Positions 22,226 to 29,984 of a stretch of DNA of 33,875 bases are shown piece after piece. The stretch is from assembly GCA_036275295.1 (NCBI GenBank), contig DASUEB010000124.1, positions 1 to 33,875 of the forward strand, written 5' to 3'. The first letter of the stretch is position 1. Each line of letters opens with the position of its first letter. The translations under genes and the position numbers were made by a program. The notes below the pieces were generated by a model. That model did not search any database. It was not told the DNA's origin and was given only the letters and a program-made list of their open reading frames with translations. Source of the DNA: DASUEB01 sp036275295 (GTDB lineage: Bacteria; Bacteroidota; Bacteroidia; Flavobacteriales_D; Luteibaculaceae).

Positions 22226-24928
22226 TTATTTCTTCGGATTTACCTCAATGGAGAATTCGATGTTTACATCTTCGCCGAGAATGCCGGCTCCATATGTAAT
22301 TCCAAAGTCTGATTTTTTGATGGTCAATTTGCCTTCAAAAGCGGCAAAATCGGTTCCAAATGGAGTTTGACCCTCACCGAGGTAGGTGAACGGAAGGTCT
22401 ACATTCTTGGTAATTCCCTTGATAGTAAGCTGTCCTTTAGCAACCAAACCTTCTTCGGTTTTTTCGATTCGATTTGCGCTGTATGTCATTGTAGGGAATC
22501 TGCCTACGTCAAAAAAGTCTGGGTTCATCAGGTGAGTGTCGCGATCCTCATTTCCAGTGTTCACACTTGAAACATCAATAGTGATGTTAAGCGCAGCGTT
22601 GGCATAGCCGGTTTCTGGAATGGTAAGTGAACCGTTTACGCGATCAAATTTACCTTTAGAGGTTGCCATAATATGGCGAATCCCGAAGTTCACATAGCTG
22701 TGAGTGGTGTCAAGGACATAGGTGCCCGCAGGGAGTAATCCCATATCAACCTTAACCACTTCATCGGCCATTTCAATCTTATTGTGAGCTTGCGTGTCGG
22801 GTTTATTGATAGAGTCAACGCGAATGTGTGGTGCGATGATCAAGGCAACGATAGACATCAATTTGATCAAAATGTTCATCGACGGACCTGAGGTATCTTT
22901 GAATGGATCTCCAACCGTATCGCCGGTAACTGAAGCCTTGTGTGGCTCAGATTTTTTGTAGTAGATCTGGCCATTGATATCAACCCCTTTTTCGAATGAT
23001 TTCTTTGCATTGTCCCAAGCGCCACCGGCGTTAGATTGAAACATACCCATAAGAACCCCGCTAACCGTGACACCGGCTAACACACCGCCAAGAACTTCAG
23101 GTCCGAAAGTGAATCCAACAAGAACTGGAACAATCAGGGCGATAGCACCAGGAAGAAGCATTTCTCTGATGGATGCACGGGTTGAAATCTCAACGCACTT
23201 CTCGTATTCAGGCTTGGCTTTGTATTCCATAATTCCGGGAATTTCACGGAACTGGCGTCTCACTTCGTTTACCATGTCCATAGCAGCGCGTCCAACGGCA
23301 GCAATGGCAAGTGACGAGAAGATAAATGGTATCATACCGCCAATAAACAAGCCGGCTAATACGTCTGCTTTGTATATATCAATGGCATCAATTCCAGCTA
23401 CTCCACAAAAAGCAGCAAACAAAGCAAGGGAAGTTAAGGCAGCAGATGCAATGGCAAATCCTTTACCCGTGGCAGCTGTGGTATTACCAACGGCATCGAG
23501 GTTATCGGTGCGGTGGCGAACTTCTTCAGGAAGTTGGCTCATCTCAGCAATACCACCCGCGTTGTCGGCAATAGGACCAAAAGCATCGATAGCAAGCTGC
23601 ATGGCAGTAGTGGCCATCATACCCGCTGCAGCAATGGCAACACCGTAAAGACCTGCTAACTCGTAAGAGCCATAGATACCCCCAGCGAGAACGATGATAG
23701 GAAGCACAGTAGACTCCATACCTACTGATAGTCCACCAATAATATTGGTTGCGTGTCCTGTGGCCGATTGACGCACAATAGACATTACAGGGCGCTTGCC
23801 CATGGCGGTGTAATATTCAGTGATGATCGACATCAATGTTCCAACTACTAGACCTAAAGCAATCGCCCAGAATACCTGTAAGTTGGTAAATTCAACGCCG
23901 CGAATGCTCATCTTAGCGGGCAACATGTAGGTGCTCAGGAAATAAGAGGCAATACCCGTCAAGGCGATAGAAGACCAGTTACCCAAGTTAAGTGCAGCCT
24001 GTACGTTTCCGTTTTCATCTTTAACCCGAACAAACCAGGTGCCGATAATCGAGAAAATTATACCTAAACCTGCGATTACCATCGGAAGTAGGATAGGAGC
24101 GATGCCACCAAACTGATCGTCGGAAGCAATTTCTCTTCCCAATACCATGGTAGCTAGAATAGTTGCTACATAAGAACCGAACAAGTCGGCACCCATACCT
24201 GCTACGTCACCCACGTTGTCGCCCACGTTGTCGGCGATGGTGGCAGGGTTTCTAACGTCGTCTTCAGGAATACCCGCTTCCACTTTTCCTACTAAATCGG
24301 CACCTACGTCGGCTGCTTTGGTGTAGATACCACCGCCTACGCGAGCAAACAAGGCAATAGACTCAGCACCAAGCGAAAAACCAGCCAATACCTCGAGGGC
24401 CTTAGCCATTTCCTCGCCGTTAACACTGTGTCCGCCTGAAACAACAAAATAGTTGTAGAAAACGATGAATAGCGATCCAAGACCTAAAACGGCCAAACCG
24501 GCAACACCAAGACCCATCACGGTTCCTCCGGTAAAGGATACTTTTAGCGCTTGGGCCAAACTGGTTTTGGCAGCTTGCGTGGTGCGCACATTGGCCTTGG
24601 TGGCAATGTTCATGCCAATATAGCCGGCAACCGCTGACGAAACAGCACCGATAATAAATGCTATGGCAATGATTGGACTGCTGTTGGCACCTTCAATGGT
24701 TCCCGACCAAGTGAGAAGAACGGCCGCGATAACCACAAAATAGCTCAAAATTTTCCACTCGGCTTTCAAGAAAGCCATTGCGCCGTCAGCGATATATCCC
24801 GCTAGTTCGGTCATATTCTTGTCGCCTGCATCTTGTTTCTTGATCCAAGCTGATTTGATAAACATGACCAAAAGCCCTAACAGACCCAGGGCTGGTACAA
24901 GGTATAACACAGTAGTTGTAGAATCCAT
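22226..24928 (-). CDS. hppA: Membrane pyrophosphatase fused to a C-terminal YceI domain
   Basis: Residues 1-702 form a complete ion-pumping membrane pyrophosphatase, which couples PPi hydrolysis to proton or sodium export. The hydrolytic motif DVGADLVGKVEAGIPEDD (207-224) and DNVGDNVGDVAG (233-244) are intact, with about 16 helices ending in SMNILIKLMSIVALIIAPH. Ala485 and Gly488 in GNTTAATGKG indicate the K+-dependent type. The usual gate glutamate of helix 6 is absent (ADLFGSY at 247-253), while Glu189 lies in helix 5 (LGAESIALFAR). Residues about 725-900 are a YceI lipocalin-like domain (GTYVLDTTHSYVNFGIRH; NPDFFDVGRFPTMTYSA), normally a separate secreted isoprenoid-binding protein. There is no stop, start codon or signal peptide at the join. 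The stop of pdhB lies 24 nt upstream with no -7 box between, so it is probably co-transcribed with pdhB. Confidence 0.93.
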   Translation of the reverse strand: MDSTTTVLYLVPALGLLGLLVMFIKSAWIKKQDAGDKNMTELAGYIADGAMAFLKAEWKILSYFVVIAAVLLTWSGTIEGANSSPIIAIAFIIGAVSSAVAGYIGMNIATKANVRTTQAAKTSLAQALKVSFTGGTVMGLGVAGLAVLGLGSLFIVFYNYFVVSGGHSVNGEEMAKALEVLAGFSLGAESIALFARVGGGIYTKAADVGADLVGKVEAGIPEDDVRNPATIADNVGDNVGDVAGMGADLFGSYVATILATMVLGREIASDDQFGGIAPILLPMVIAGLGIIFSIIGTWFVRVKDENGNVQAALNLGNWSSIALTGIASYFLSTYMLPAKMSIRGVEFTNLQVFWAIALGLVVGTLMSIITEYYTAMGKRPVMSIVRQSATGHATNIIGGLSVGMESTVLPIIVLAGGIYGSYELAGLYGVAIAAAGMMATTAMQLAIDAFGPIADNAGGIAEMSQLPEEVRHRTDNLDAVGNTTAATGKGFAIASAALTSLALFAAFCGVAGIDAIDIYKADVLAGLFIGGMIPFIFSSLAIAAVGRAAMDMVNEVRRQFREIPGIMEYKAKPEYEKCVEISTRASIREMLLPGAIALIVPVLVGFTFGPEVLGGVLAGVTVSGVLMGMFQSNAGGAWDNAKKSFEKGVDINGQIYYKKSEPHKASVTGDTVGDPFKDTSGPSMNILIKLMSIVALIIAPHIRVDSINKPDTQAHNKIEMADEVVKVDMGLLPAGTYVLDTTHSYVNFGIRHIMATSKGKFDRVNGSLTIPETGYANAALNITIDVSSVNTGNEDRDTHLMNPDFFDVGRFPTMTYSANRIEKTEEGLVAKGQLTIKGITKNVDLPFTYLGEGQTPFGTDFAAFEGKLTIKKSDFGITYGAGILGEDVNIEFSIEVNPKK

Positions 24929-24952
24929 ATGATTGTTGAGGTTGTTTTGCGT

Positions 24953-25936
24953 TTATTTTTGAATGTAAAGGACTTCTTTGACCGCCTTAATGGTTTTTTC
25001 AACTGTTGGAGAAGCCTCTTCGATTAAGGTGGTTGCAAAGGCAAAAGGAGTGTCTGATTGCGTCACGCGAACCACAGGGGCATCCAGGTAATCAAATGCA
25101 TTGCGCTGAACGCGGTAGCTAATTTCGGTAGCAATAGATACTACGGGGAAACTCTCTTCAACGATTACCAGTCGATTGGTTTTTTTGATTGAGGTAAGAA
25201 TAGTGTCTAAATCAAGTGGCCTGATGGTTCGCAAGTCAATTACTTCGGCTTGAATACCCTCTTTAGCCAACTCCTCAGCGGCTTGCAAAGCCACCTTCAT
25301 AATTTTGCCAAAAGACACAATGGTAACATCGGTTCCCTCGCGCTTTACATCCGCAAGGCCAATGGGGATCAGGTATTCGCCTTCTGGGATCAGACCCTTA
25401 TCGCCGTACATGCGCTCGCTCTCCATGACCAAAACAGGGTCATTGTCGCGAATCGCCGCTTTCAACAAACCTTTGGCATCTGCCGGATTGGAGGGGGTAA
25501 CGATTTTTAATCCCGGAATATGGGCGTACATCGACTCAAAACTCTGTGAGTGTGTGGCTGCCAATTGTCCTGCTGATCCGTTTGGCCCTCTAAATACAAT
25601 GGGTACATGGAACTGACCACCCGACATCTGCAGCATCTTCGCAGCGTGGTTGATGATTTGGTCAGCCGCCAGAATAGCGAAATTCCAGGTCATGAACTCC
25701 ACAATCGGACGCAAGCCATTCATAGCTGCACCTACTGCAATGCTGGCAAAACCCAACTCAGCGATAGGCGTATCAATAACCCGTTTTGCGCCAAACTCCT
25801 CCAGCATGCCTTTGCTGGCTTTGTAAGCGCCGTTGTATTCGGCAACTTCTTCACCAAGCAAAAACACTCGTTCGTCCCGGCGCATCTCCTCGCTCATGGC
25901 CTCGCAGACCGCTTCGCGAAATTGAACTTCTCTCAT
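24953..25936 (-). CDS. pdhB: Pyruvate dehydrogenase E1 component, beta subunit
   Basis: The beta subunit of the thiamine-diphosphate E1 enzyme, which decarboxylates pyruvate in the PDH complex. REVQFREAVCEAMSEEM, LGEEVAEYNGAYK and DTPIAELGFASIAVGAA are family hallmarks; Glu60 in TPIAE is the expected thiamine-activating glutamate. FRGPNGSAGQLAATHSQ and the C-terminal transketolase domain (from about 200) follow. It has 327 residues, the standard length. The alpha subunit is not adjacent, as is common in Flavobacteriia. It has its own -7 box and is followed by the pyrophosphatase gene after 16-24 nt. A branched-chain 2-oxoacid E1 is a less likely alternative. Confidence 0.92.
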   Translation of the reverse strand: MREVQFREAVCEAMSEEMRRDERVFLLGEEVAEYNGAYKASKGMLEEFGAKRVIDTPIAELGFASIAVGAAMNGLRPIVEFMTWNFAILAADQIINHAAKMLQMSGGQFHVPIVFRGPNGSAGQLAATHSQSFESMYAHIPGLKIVTPSNPADAKGLLKAAIRDNDPVLVMESERMYGDKGLIPEGEYLIPIGLADVKREGTDVTIVSFGKIMKVALQAAEELAKEGIQAEVIDLRTIRPLDLDTILTSIKKTNRLVIVEESFPVVSIATEISYRVQRNAFDYLDAPVVRVTQSDTPFAFATTLIEEASPTVEKTIKAVKEVLYIQK

Positions 25937-25957
25937 ATCTTAGGGTTTAAGAGGCGA

Positions 25958-25965
25958 CAAAAATA
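25958..25965 (-). promoter_or_regulatory. -7 box TATTTTTG of pdhB
   Basis: A minus-strand TAnnTTTG match ends 21 nt before the pdhB ATG. No clear TTG box was found at the usual distance. Confidence 0.55.
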
Positions 25966-26327
25966 GAAATATCTAGTAGTAAAATAACCGATCCATCGCA
26001 TTTGAACCATTCTATGCCAAGGCGAGGTGCCCAAAACCCTTTTCAAAGGCCCATTTCAAAGCTTAATCAAGGCAGGTAAGCGGTTTTTATTCACTACTCC
26101 GAATGGAGCCATAGTTGATTTCGAGCAATGTGCTATCGTTTTTAAGCGGTATGACACACCGTAGTCTGACAACGGTGTGATATCAAACGTTTGGATGTCA
26201 CGGCGTGCTCTTGTCGAGAATTTTACCGGCTAACTTTTTCTCTCGTTGCTTGTTTGCTTCTACGTAAAGTGCCCGAAAGTTGCCCTTTCAGCCCCACATT
26301 TTACACCCATAGAAATTGAAAATTAGT

Positions 26328-26335
26328 TAGATTTG
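26328..26335 (+). promoter_or_regulatory. -7 box TAGATTTG of etfB
   Basis: A TAnnTTTG match ends 26 nt before the etfB ATG. It would drive etfB and etfA together. Confidence 0.55.
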
Positions 26336-26361
26336 CCCGTCACAAACTAAATCACCACGAG

Positions 26362-27102
26362 ATGAAGATACTTGTCTGTATCAGTAAGGCTCCTGACACT
26401 ACTACCAAGATTGCCTTTACCGATAGCGATACCAAATTTAATGAAGATAAAGTGCAATACATCGTCAATCCTTACGATGAGTGGTATGCACTGGTTAGAG
26501 CCCTTGAATTGAAAGAGACACTGGGCGGAACGGTAACGACCATTACGGTTGGAACAGCGGCCGATGAGCCAATCATACGCAAGGCATTTGCCATTGGAGC
26601 TGATGAAGGGGTGAGAATTGACGCCAATGCCGAAGACGCATTTTTTGTGGCGCACCAAATTGCAGCCTACGCCAGTCAGATAGGTTTTGACCTTATCCTA
26701 CTCGGAAAAGAAACCATTGATTACAACGGTTCTCAGGTAGGAGCTATGGTAGCTGAGTTGCTCGATCTTCCTTATGTATCACTGGCTACCAAACTCGATG
26801 TCAACGGAACTACAGCCACCTTGGAGCGCGATATCAAAGGAGGCATCGAGGTGCTTGAAGGTTCGCTACCTCTTGTGGTAAGTGCCGCTAAAGGCATGGC
26901 CGAACAGCGCATTCCCAACATGAAGGGAATCATGGCAGCTCGCACGAAGCCATTAAATGTTTTGCCTGTTTACAGCAACGATTCACTCACGAAAATTGAG
27001 AAATACAGCATGCCGCCTGCTAAAGGGGCCTGCAAGATGATCGATCCAGAAAATATGGACGAGCTAATTAACCTTTTACACAACGAAGCCAAAGTTCTTT
27101 AA
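26362..27102 (+). CDS. etfB: Electron transfer flavoprotein beta subunit
   Basis: EtfB binds AMP and part of the interface with EtfA; the dimer carries electrons from acyl-CoA dehydrogenases to the quinone pool. MKILVCISKAPDT, VNPYDEWYALVRALELKE, LILLGKETIDYNGSQVGAMVAELL and a C-terminal IMAARTKPL are characteristic. It has 246 residues. The etfA start follows its stop after 1 nt, so the two are translated from one mRNA. The likely electron donor is the acyl-CoA dehydrogenase encoded at 6597-7739. Confidence 0.96.
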   Translation: MKILVCISKAPDTTTKIAFTDSDTKFNEDKVQYIVNPYDEWYALVRALELKETLGGTVTTITVGTAADEPIIRKAFAIGADEGVRIDANAEDAFFVAHQIAAYASQIGFDLILLGKETIDYNGSQVGAMVAELLDLPYVSLATKLDVNGTTATLERDIKGGIEVLEGSLPLVVSAAKGMAEQRIPNMKGIMAARTKPLNVLPVYSNDSLTKIEKYSMPPAKGACKMIDPENMDELINLLHNEAKVL

Positions 27103-27103
27103 T

Positions 27104-28054
27104 ATGTCGGTACTAGTATTTGTAGAGTCGTCAAACGGCAAAGTAGCAAAAGCGGGTTTTGAAGCCACTTACTACGGAAGTAAATTGGGTCAATCGGTTA
27201 CCGCTCTGGTTTACGGTCAGATCAGCGACAGCGATTTGGCTGACTTAGGTGCATGCGGTGCCAACCAAGTGGTGGTGGCCAAGAATATCCAAGTGGAAGA
27301 TTCGCAGCTTTTGAGCAAATTTGTATGTGCACACGCCCAGCAGAGCGGTGCTCAGATCATTGTTTTTTCACACGACACCATTGGAAAAGCAGTTGCCCCA
27401 AGAGTTTCGGCGCGTTTGAAAGCCGGTTTAGTGGCTGGCGCGATTGCATTGCCCGAAGCCGATGGAACCATCAAAAAGAATGTGTTCTCAGGAAAAGCGT
27501 TTGCTGCCTATAAAATCGATTCGGCTACCAAAGTGATCTCGCTTTTGCCCAATTCTTTAAAAGTAGAACGCGGAAGCGGTACTGCCCAACGAGTAGAGGA
27601 TACCGCCGACTACGGAACTCCGAAAATTGTGAGCAAGGCCATCAAGAAGGATGCCGGAGACCATATTCCACTTCCTGAGGCTGAAATTGTAGTTTCTGCA
27701 GGGCGCGGTTTAAAAGGTCCAGAGAATTGGGGCATGATTGAAGAGCTAGCCAACACCTTAGGTGCAGCAACCGCCTGTTCACGCCCCGTGGCCGACATAG
27801 GCTGGAGACCTCACCACGAGCACGTGGGACAAACTGGCGTTGCCATACGTCCAAACCTGTACTTCGCCATCGGTATTTCAGGTGCTATTCAGCACCTAGC
27901 TGGGGTGAATGGTTCGAAGGTAATGGTGGCTATTAACACCGATCCAGAGGCTCCTTTTTTTAAGGCGGCCGACTACGGTATTGTAGGCGATGCATTCCAA
28001 GTTGTGCCCAAACTTATTGACGCTGCAAAGCGCTTTAAGGCGAGCAACAACTAA
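27104..28054 (+). CDS. etfA: Electron transfer flavoprotein alpha subunit
   Basis: EtfA holds the FAD. The C-terminal FAD domain (about 185-316) has VVSAGRGLKGPENW, ATRPVADIGW-like ACSRPVADIGWRPHHEHVGQTG, PNLYFAIGISGAIQHLAG and a terminal NTDPEAPFFKAADYGIVGD. The N-terminal domain resembles EtfB. At 316 residues it is standard. It is co-transcribed with etfB. A terminator-type hairpin follows at 28079, shared with the leader of the next gene. Confidence 0.96.
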   Translation: MSVLVFVESSNGKVAKAGFEATYYGSKLGQSVTALVYGQISDSDLADLGACGANQVVVAKNIQVEDSQLLSKFVCAHAQQSGAQIIVFSHDTIGKAVAPRVSARLKAGLVAGAIALPEADGTIKKNVFSGKAFAAYKIDSATKVISLLPNSLKVERGSGTAQRVEDTADYGTPKIVSKAIKKDAGDHIPLPEAEIVVSAGRGLKGPENWGMIEELANTLGAATACSRPVADIGWRPHHEHVGQTGVAIRPNLYFAIGISGAIQHLAGVNGSKVMVAINTDPEAPFFKAADYGIVGDAFQVVPKLIDAAKRFKASNN

Positions 28055-28064
28055 GCTATTTTCA

Positions 28065-28072
28065 TATCTTTG
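28065..28072 (+). promoter_or_regulatory. -7 box TATCTTTG of the DUF151 gene
   Basis: A TAnnTTTG match ends 6 nt before the 9-bp stem at 28079. The predicted start site is at the base of that hairpin. No clear TTG -33 box was seen. Confidence 0.5.
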
Positions 28073-28078
28073 TATAAT

Positions 28079-28125
28079 CGGGGTCGTTCAAAAGTTCAGT
28101 TTCTGGCACGACCCCGCTTATTTTT
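28079..28125 (+). terminator. etfBA terminator, also the 5' leader hairpin of the DUF151 gene
   Basis: CGGGGTCGT (28079-28087) pairs with ACGACCCCG (28108-28116) across a 20-nt loop, followed by CTTATTTTT. The T-run ends directly at the ATG of the next gene (28126). Confidence 0.75.
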
Positions 28126-28692
28126 ATGGAAAAAATAAAGCTGAACATTGTTGGCTTAAGTTACAGCCAAACCCAATCTGGCGCTTATGCCTTGCTTTTG
28201 GCGGAAGAATTCGGTAGCAGACGGCTTCCCATTGTAATTGGCAGCAACGAGGCTCAGGCCATTGCCATTGAGCTCGAAAAAATGAGCCCTACCAGGCCAT
28301 TAACTCATGATCTATTCAAACGCTTCGCTCAAGTTTTTGAAGTAGACATCAAAGAAATTGTAATCTACAACCTTGTTGAAGGTGTCTTCTTCGCCAAAAT
28401 GCTTTGTGTAAGTGGAGATAGGGTAGAAGAGATTGATGCCAGAACCTCTGATGCTATCGCGATTGCGGTGCGTTTTAATGCTCCCATCTACACCTATGAA
28501 TTCATCCTTGGTTCTGCAGGAATTGTCTTGGAAGATGAAAAAGACCAAGCTCCCGCGCTACAAGAGGTAGAAGAAGAGAACTCCACCTCTCTCGATGAGC
28601 TCGAACAACAGCTCGAAGAAGCCCTGATGAATGAAGATTACGAGCGAGCATCCCGAATTCGCGACGAAATAAACCGGAGAAAATCAGGCTAA
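28126..28692 (+). CDS. Bifunctional nuclease family protein (DUF151) with UVR motif
   Basis: Residues about 1-135 match the DUF151/BFN family (LLLAEEFGSRRLPIVIGSNEAQAIAIELE, TRPLTHDLF, DARTSDAIAIAVRFNAPI). Plant members have reported DNase and RNase activity. An acidic linker follows (about 138-157). The C-terminal helix pair LEEALMNEDYERASRIRDEINRRK is a UVR motif, as in UvrB/UvrC and ClpC-type proteins, and probably mediates protein contact. It has 188 residues. thyA starts 5 nt after its stop, so it is the first gene of a unit with thyA and folA. Nuclease activity of bacterial members is not well proven. Confidence 0.88.
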   Translation: MEKIKLNIVGLSYSQTQSGAYALLLAEEFGSRRLPIVIGSNEAQAIAIELEKMSPTRPLTHDLFKRFAQVFEVDIKEIVIYNLVEGVFFAKMLCVSGDRVEEIDARTSDAIAIAVRFNAPIYTYEFILGSAGIVLEDEKDQAPALQEVEEENSTSLDELEQQLEEALMNEDYERASRIRDEINRRKSG

Positions 28693-28697
28693 CCATT

Positions 28698-29492
28698 ATG
28701 CGCGCTTACCACCAACTCCTTCAACATATTCTAGACACCGGTATTGATAAGTCCGATAGAACCGGAACGGGCACCCGATCGGTTTTTGGTTATCAGATGC
28801 GATTTAATTTGCAAGAGGGCTTTCCTATGGTAACTACTAAGAAGTTGCACTTGCGCAGTATTATTCACGAGTTGCTGTGGTTTCTCAAAGGCGATACAAA
28901 TATCAAATACCTTAAAGACAACGGAGTGGGTATTTGGGATGAGTGGGCCGATGATCAGGGCAACTTGGGTCCTGTTTACGGTTATCAATGGCGCAGTTGG
29001 CCAACTCCAGATGGGCAATCCATCGATCAAATAACTCAACTAATACAAGGACTAAAAAACAATCCAAACAGCCGGCGTCACATTGTCAGTGCCTGGAATG
29101 TGGCCGATGTAAACCATATGGCATTGCCGCCCTGTCACTGCCTATTTCAATTTTATGTGGCGAATGGTACACTGAGTTGTCAACTTTACCAACGCAGCGC
29201 TGATGTTTTTCTGGGCGTGCCTTTTAATATCGCTTCATATGCTTTATTGACTCATATGGTGGCTCAGGTTTGTGACTTACAGGTGGGTGATTTCATTCAT
29301 ACCTTTGGCGATGCTCATTTGTATAGCAATCACTTTGAACAAGCCAGACTTCAGCTGAGCCGGGATCCATTTCCCCTTCCTACCTTGGAGCTGAATCCAA
29401 ACATCAACGACATCTTCGAGTTCACATTCGACGACATTAAAATTTCGAATTATCAATCTCACCCCCACATCAAAGCGGAGGTAGCCGTTTAA
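28698..29492 (+). CDS. thyA: Thymidylate synthase
   Basis: It makes dTMP from dUMP using methylenetetrahydrofolate, producing dihydrofolate. The active-site Cys146 lies in LPPCHCLFQFYV, Arg21 in SDRTGTGT, and the dUMP-binding QRSADVFLGVPFNIASYA and HTFGDAHLYSNH are present. It has 264 residues, the same length as the E. coli enzyme. It lies between the DUF151 gene (5 nt) and folA (9 nt), so dihydrofolate made here is reduced by the next gene product. Confidence 0.97.
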   Translation: MRAYHQLLQHILDTGIDKSDRTGTGTRSVFGYQMRFNLQEGFPMVTTKKLHLRSIIHELLWFLKGDTNIKYLKDNGVGIWDEWADDQGNLGPVYGYQWRSWPTPDGQSIDQITQLIQGLKNNPNSRRHIVSAWNVADVNHMALPPCHCLFQFYVANGTLSCQLYQRSADVFLGVPFNIASYALLTHMVAQVCDLQVGDFIHTFGDAHLYSNHFEQARLQLSRDPFPLPTLELNPNINDIFEFTFDDIKISNYQSHPHIKAEVAV

Positions 29493-29501
29493 ACTTTTTT
29501 C

Positions 29502-29984
29502 ATGGCCATTAATCTTATTGTAGCAGCTAGCCGTAACGGTGTCATCGGAGTTAATAACGAAATGCCTTGGCACTTACCCGACGATTATAAGTATTTCCGA
29601 AAGGTTACCATGGGGCATCCAATTATCATGGGGCGTAAGACCTTTCAATCCATTGGAAAACCTTTACAAGGACGAACCAATATCATTGTGAGCTCAAACT
29701 TTGAGGCTGAAGGCATAGAAGTAGTTAAAAGCCTTGAAAAGGCAATTTCACGTGCATTTGAGATCGATGAGCATCCCTTTATCATTGGAGGAGCTACCGT
29801 ATACAATGAGGCGTATCATTTGGTCGATAAAATTTATCACACACAGGTGGACGCTGATTTGGAAGGCGACGCCTTTTTTCAGTACCCGGATCCCAGCGAA
29901 TGGAACTGCTCGTTCGAAGAGTTTCATCCCAAGGATGACAAACATCCGTACAGTTTTACCTTCAGGATATTCGACAGAGTTTAA
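29502..29984 (+). CDS. folA: Dihydrofolate reductase
   Basis: It reduces dihydrofolate to tetrahydrofolate with NADPH, recycling the thyA product. Visible are IVAASRNGVIG, MPWHLPDD with the catalytic Asp27, MGRKTFQSIGKPLQGR and FIIGGATVYNEA. It has 160 residues. It is the last gene of the DUF151-thyA-folA unit. Its TAA abuts the TAA of the convergent murF with no base between, and no terminator hairpin is seen there. Confidence 0.97.
   Translation: MAINLIVAASRNGVIGVNNEMPWHLPDDYKYFRKVTMGHPIIMGRKTFQSIGKPLQGRTNIIVSSNFEAEGIEVVKSLEKAISRAFEIDEHPFIIGGATVYNEAYHLVDKIYHTQVDADLEGDAFFQYPDPSEWNCSFEEFHPKDDKHPYSFTFRIFDRV

Larger units (their letters stand above)
25937..26361. other. 425-nt divergent intergenic region between pdhB and etfB
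   Basis: It contains the -7 boxes of pdhB and etfB at its two ends and no credible gene. In its middle is a 7-bp inverted repeat, CACACCG (26155-26161) and CGGTGTG (26173-26179), with an 11-nt spacer. No known riboswitch motif was seen. Confidence 0.5.

Noticed and set aside
23067..23648. 193-residue plus-strand frame opposite the pyrophosphatase
   Set aside because: Long only because of the codon bias of the Ala/Gly-rich pump on the other strand.
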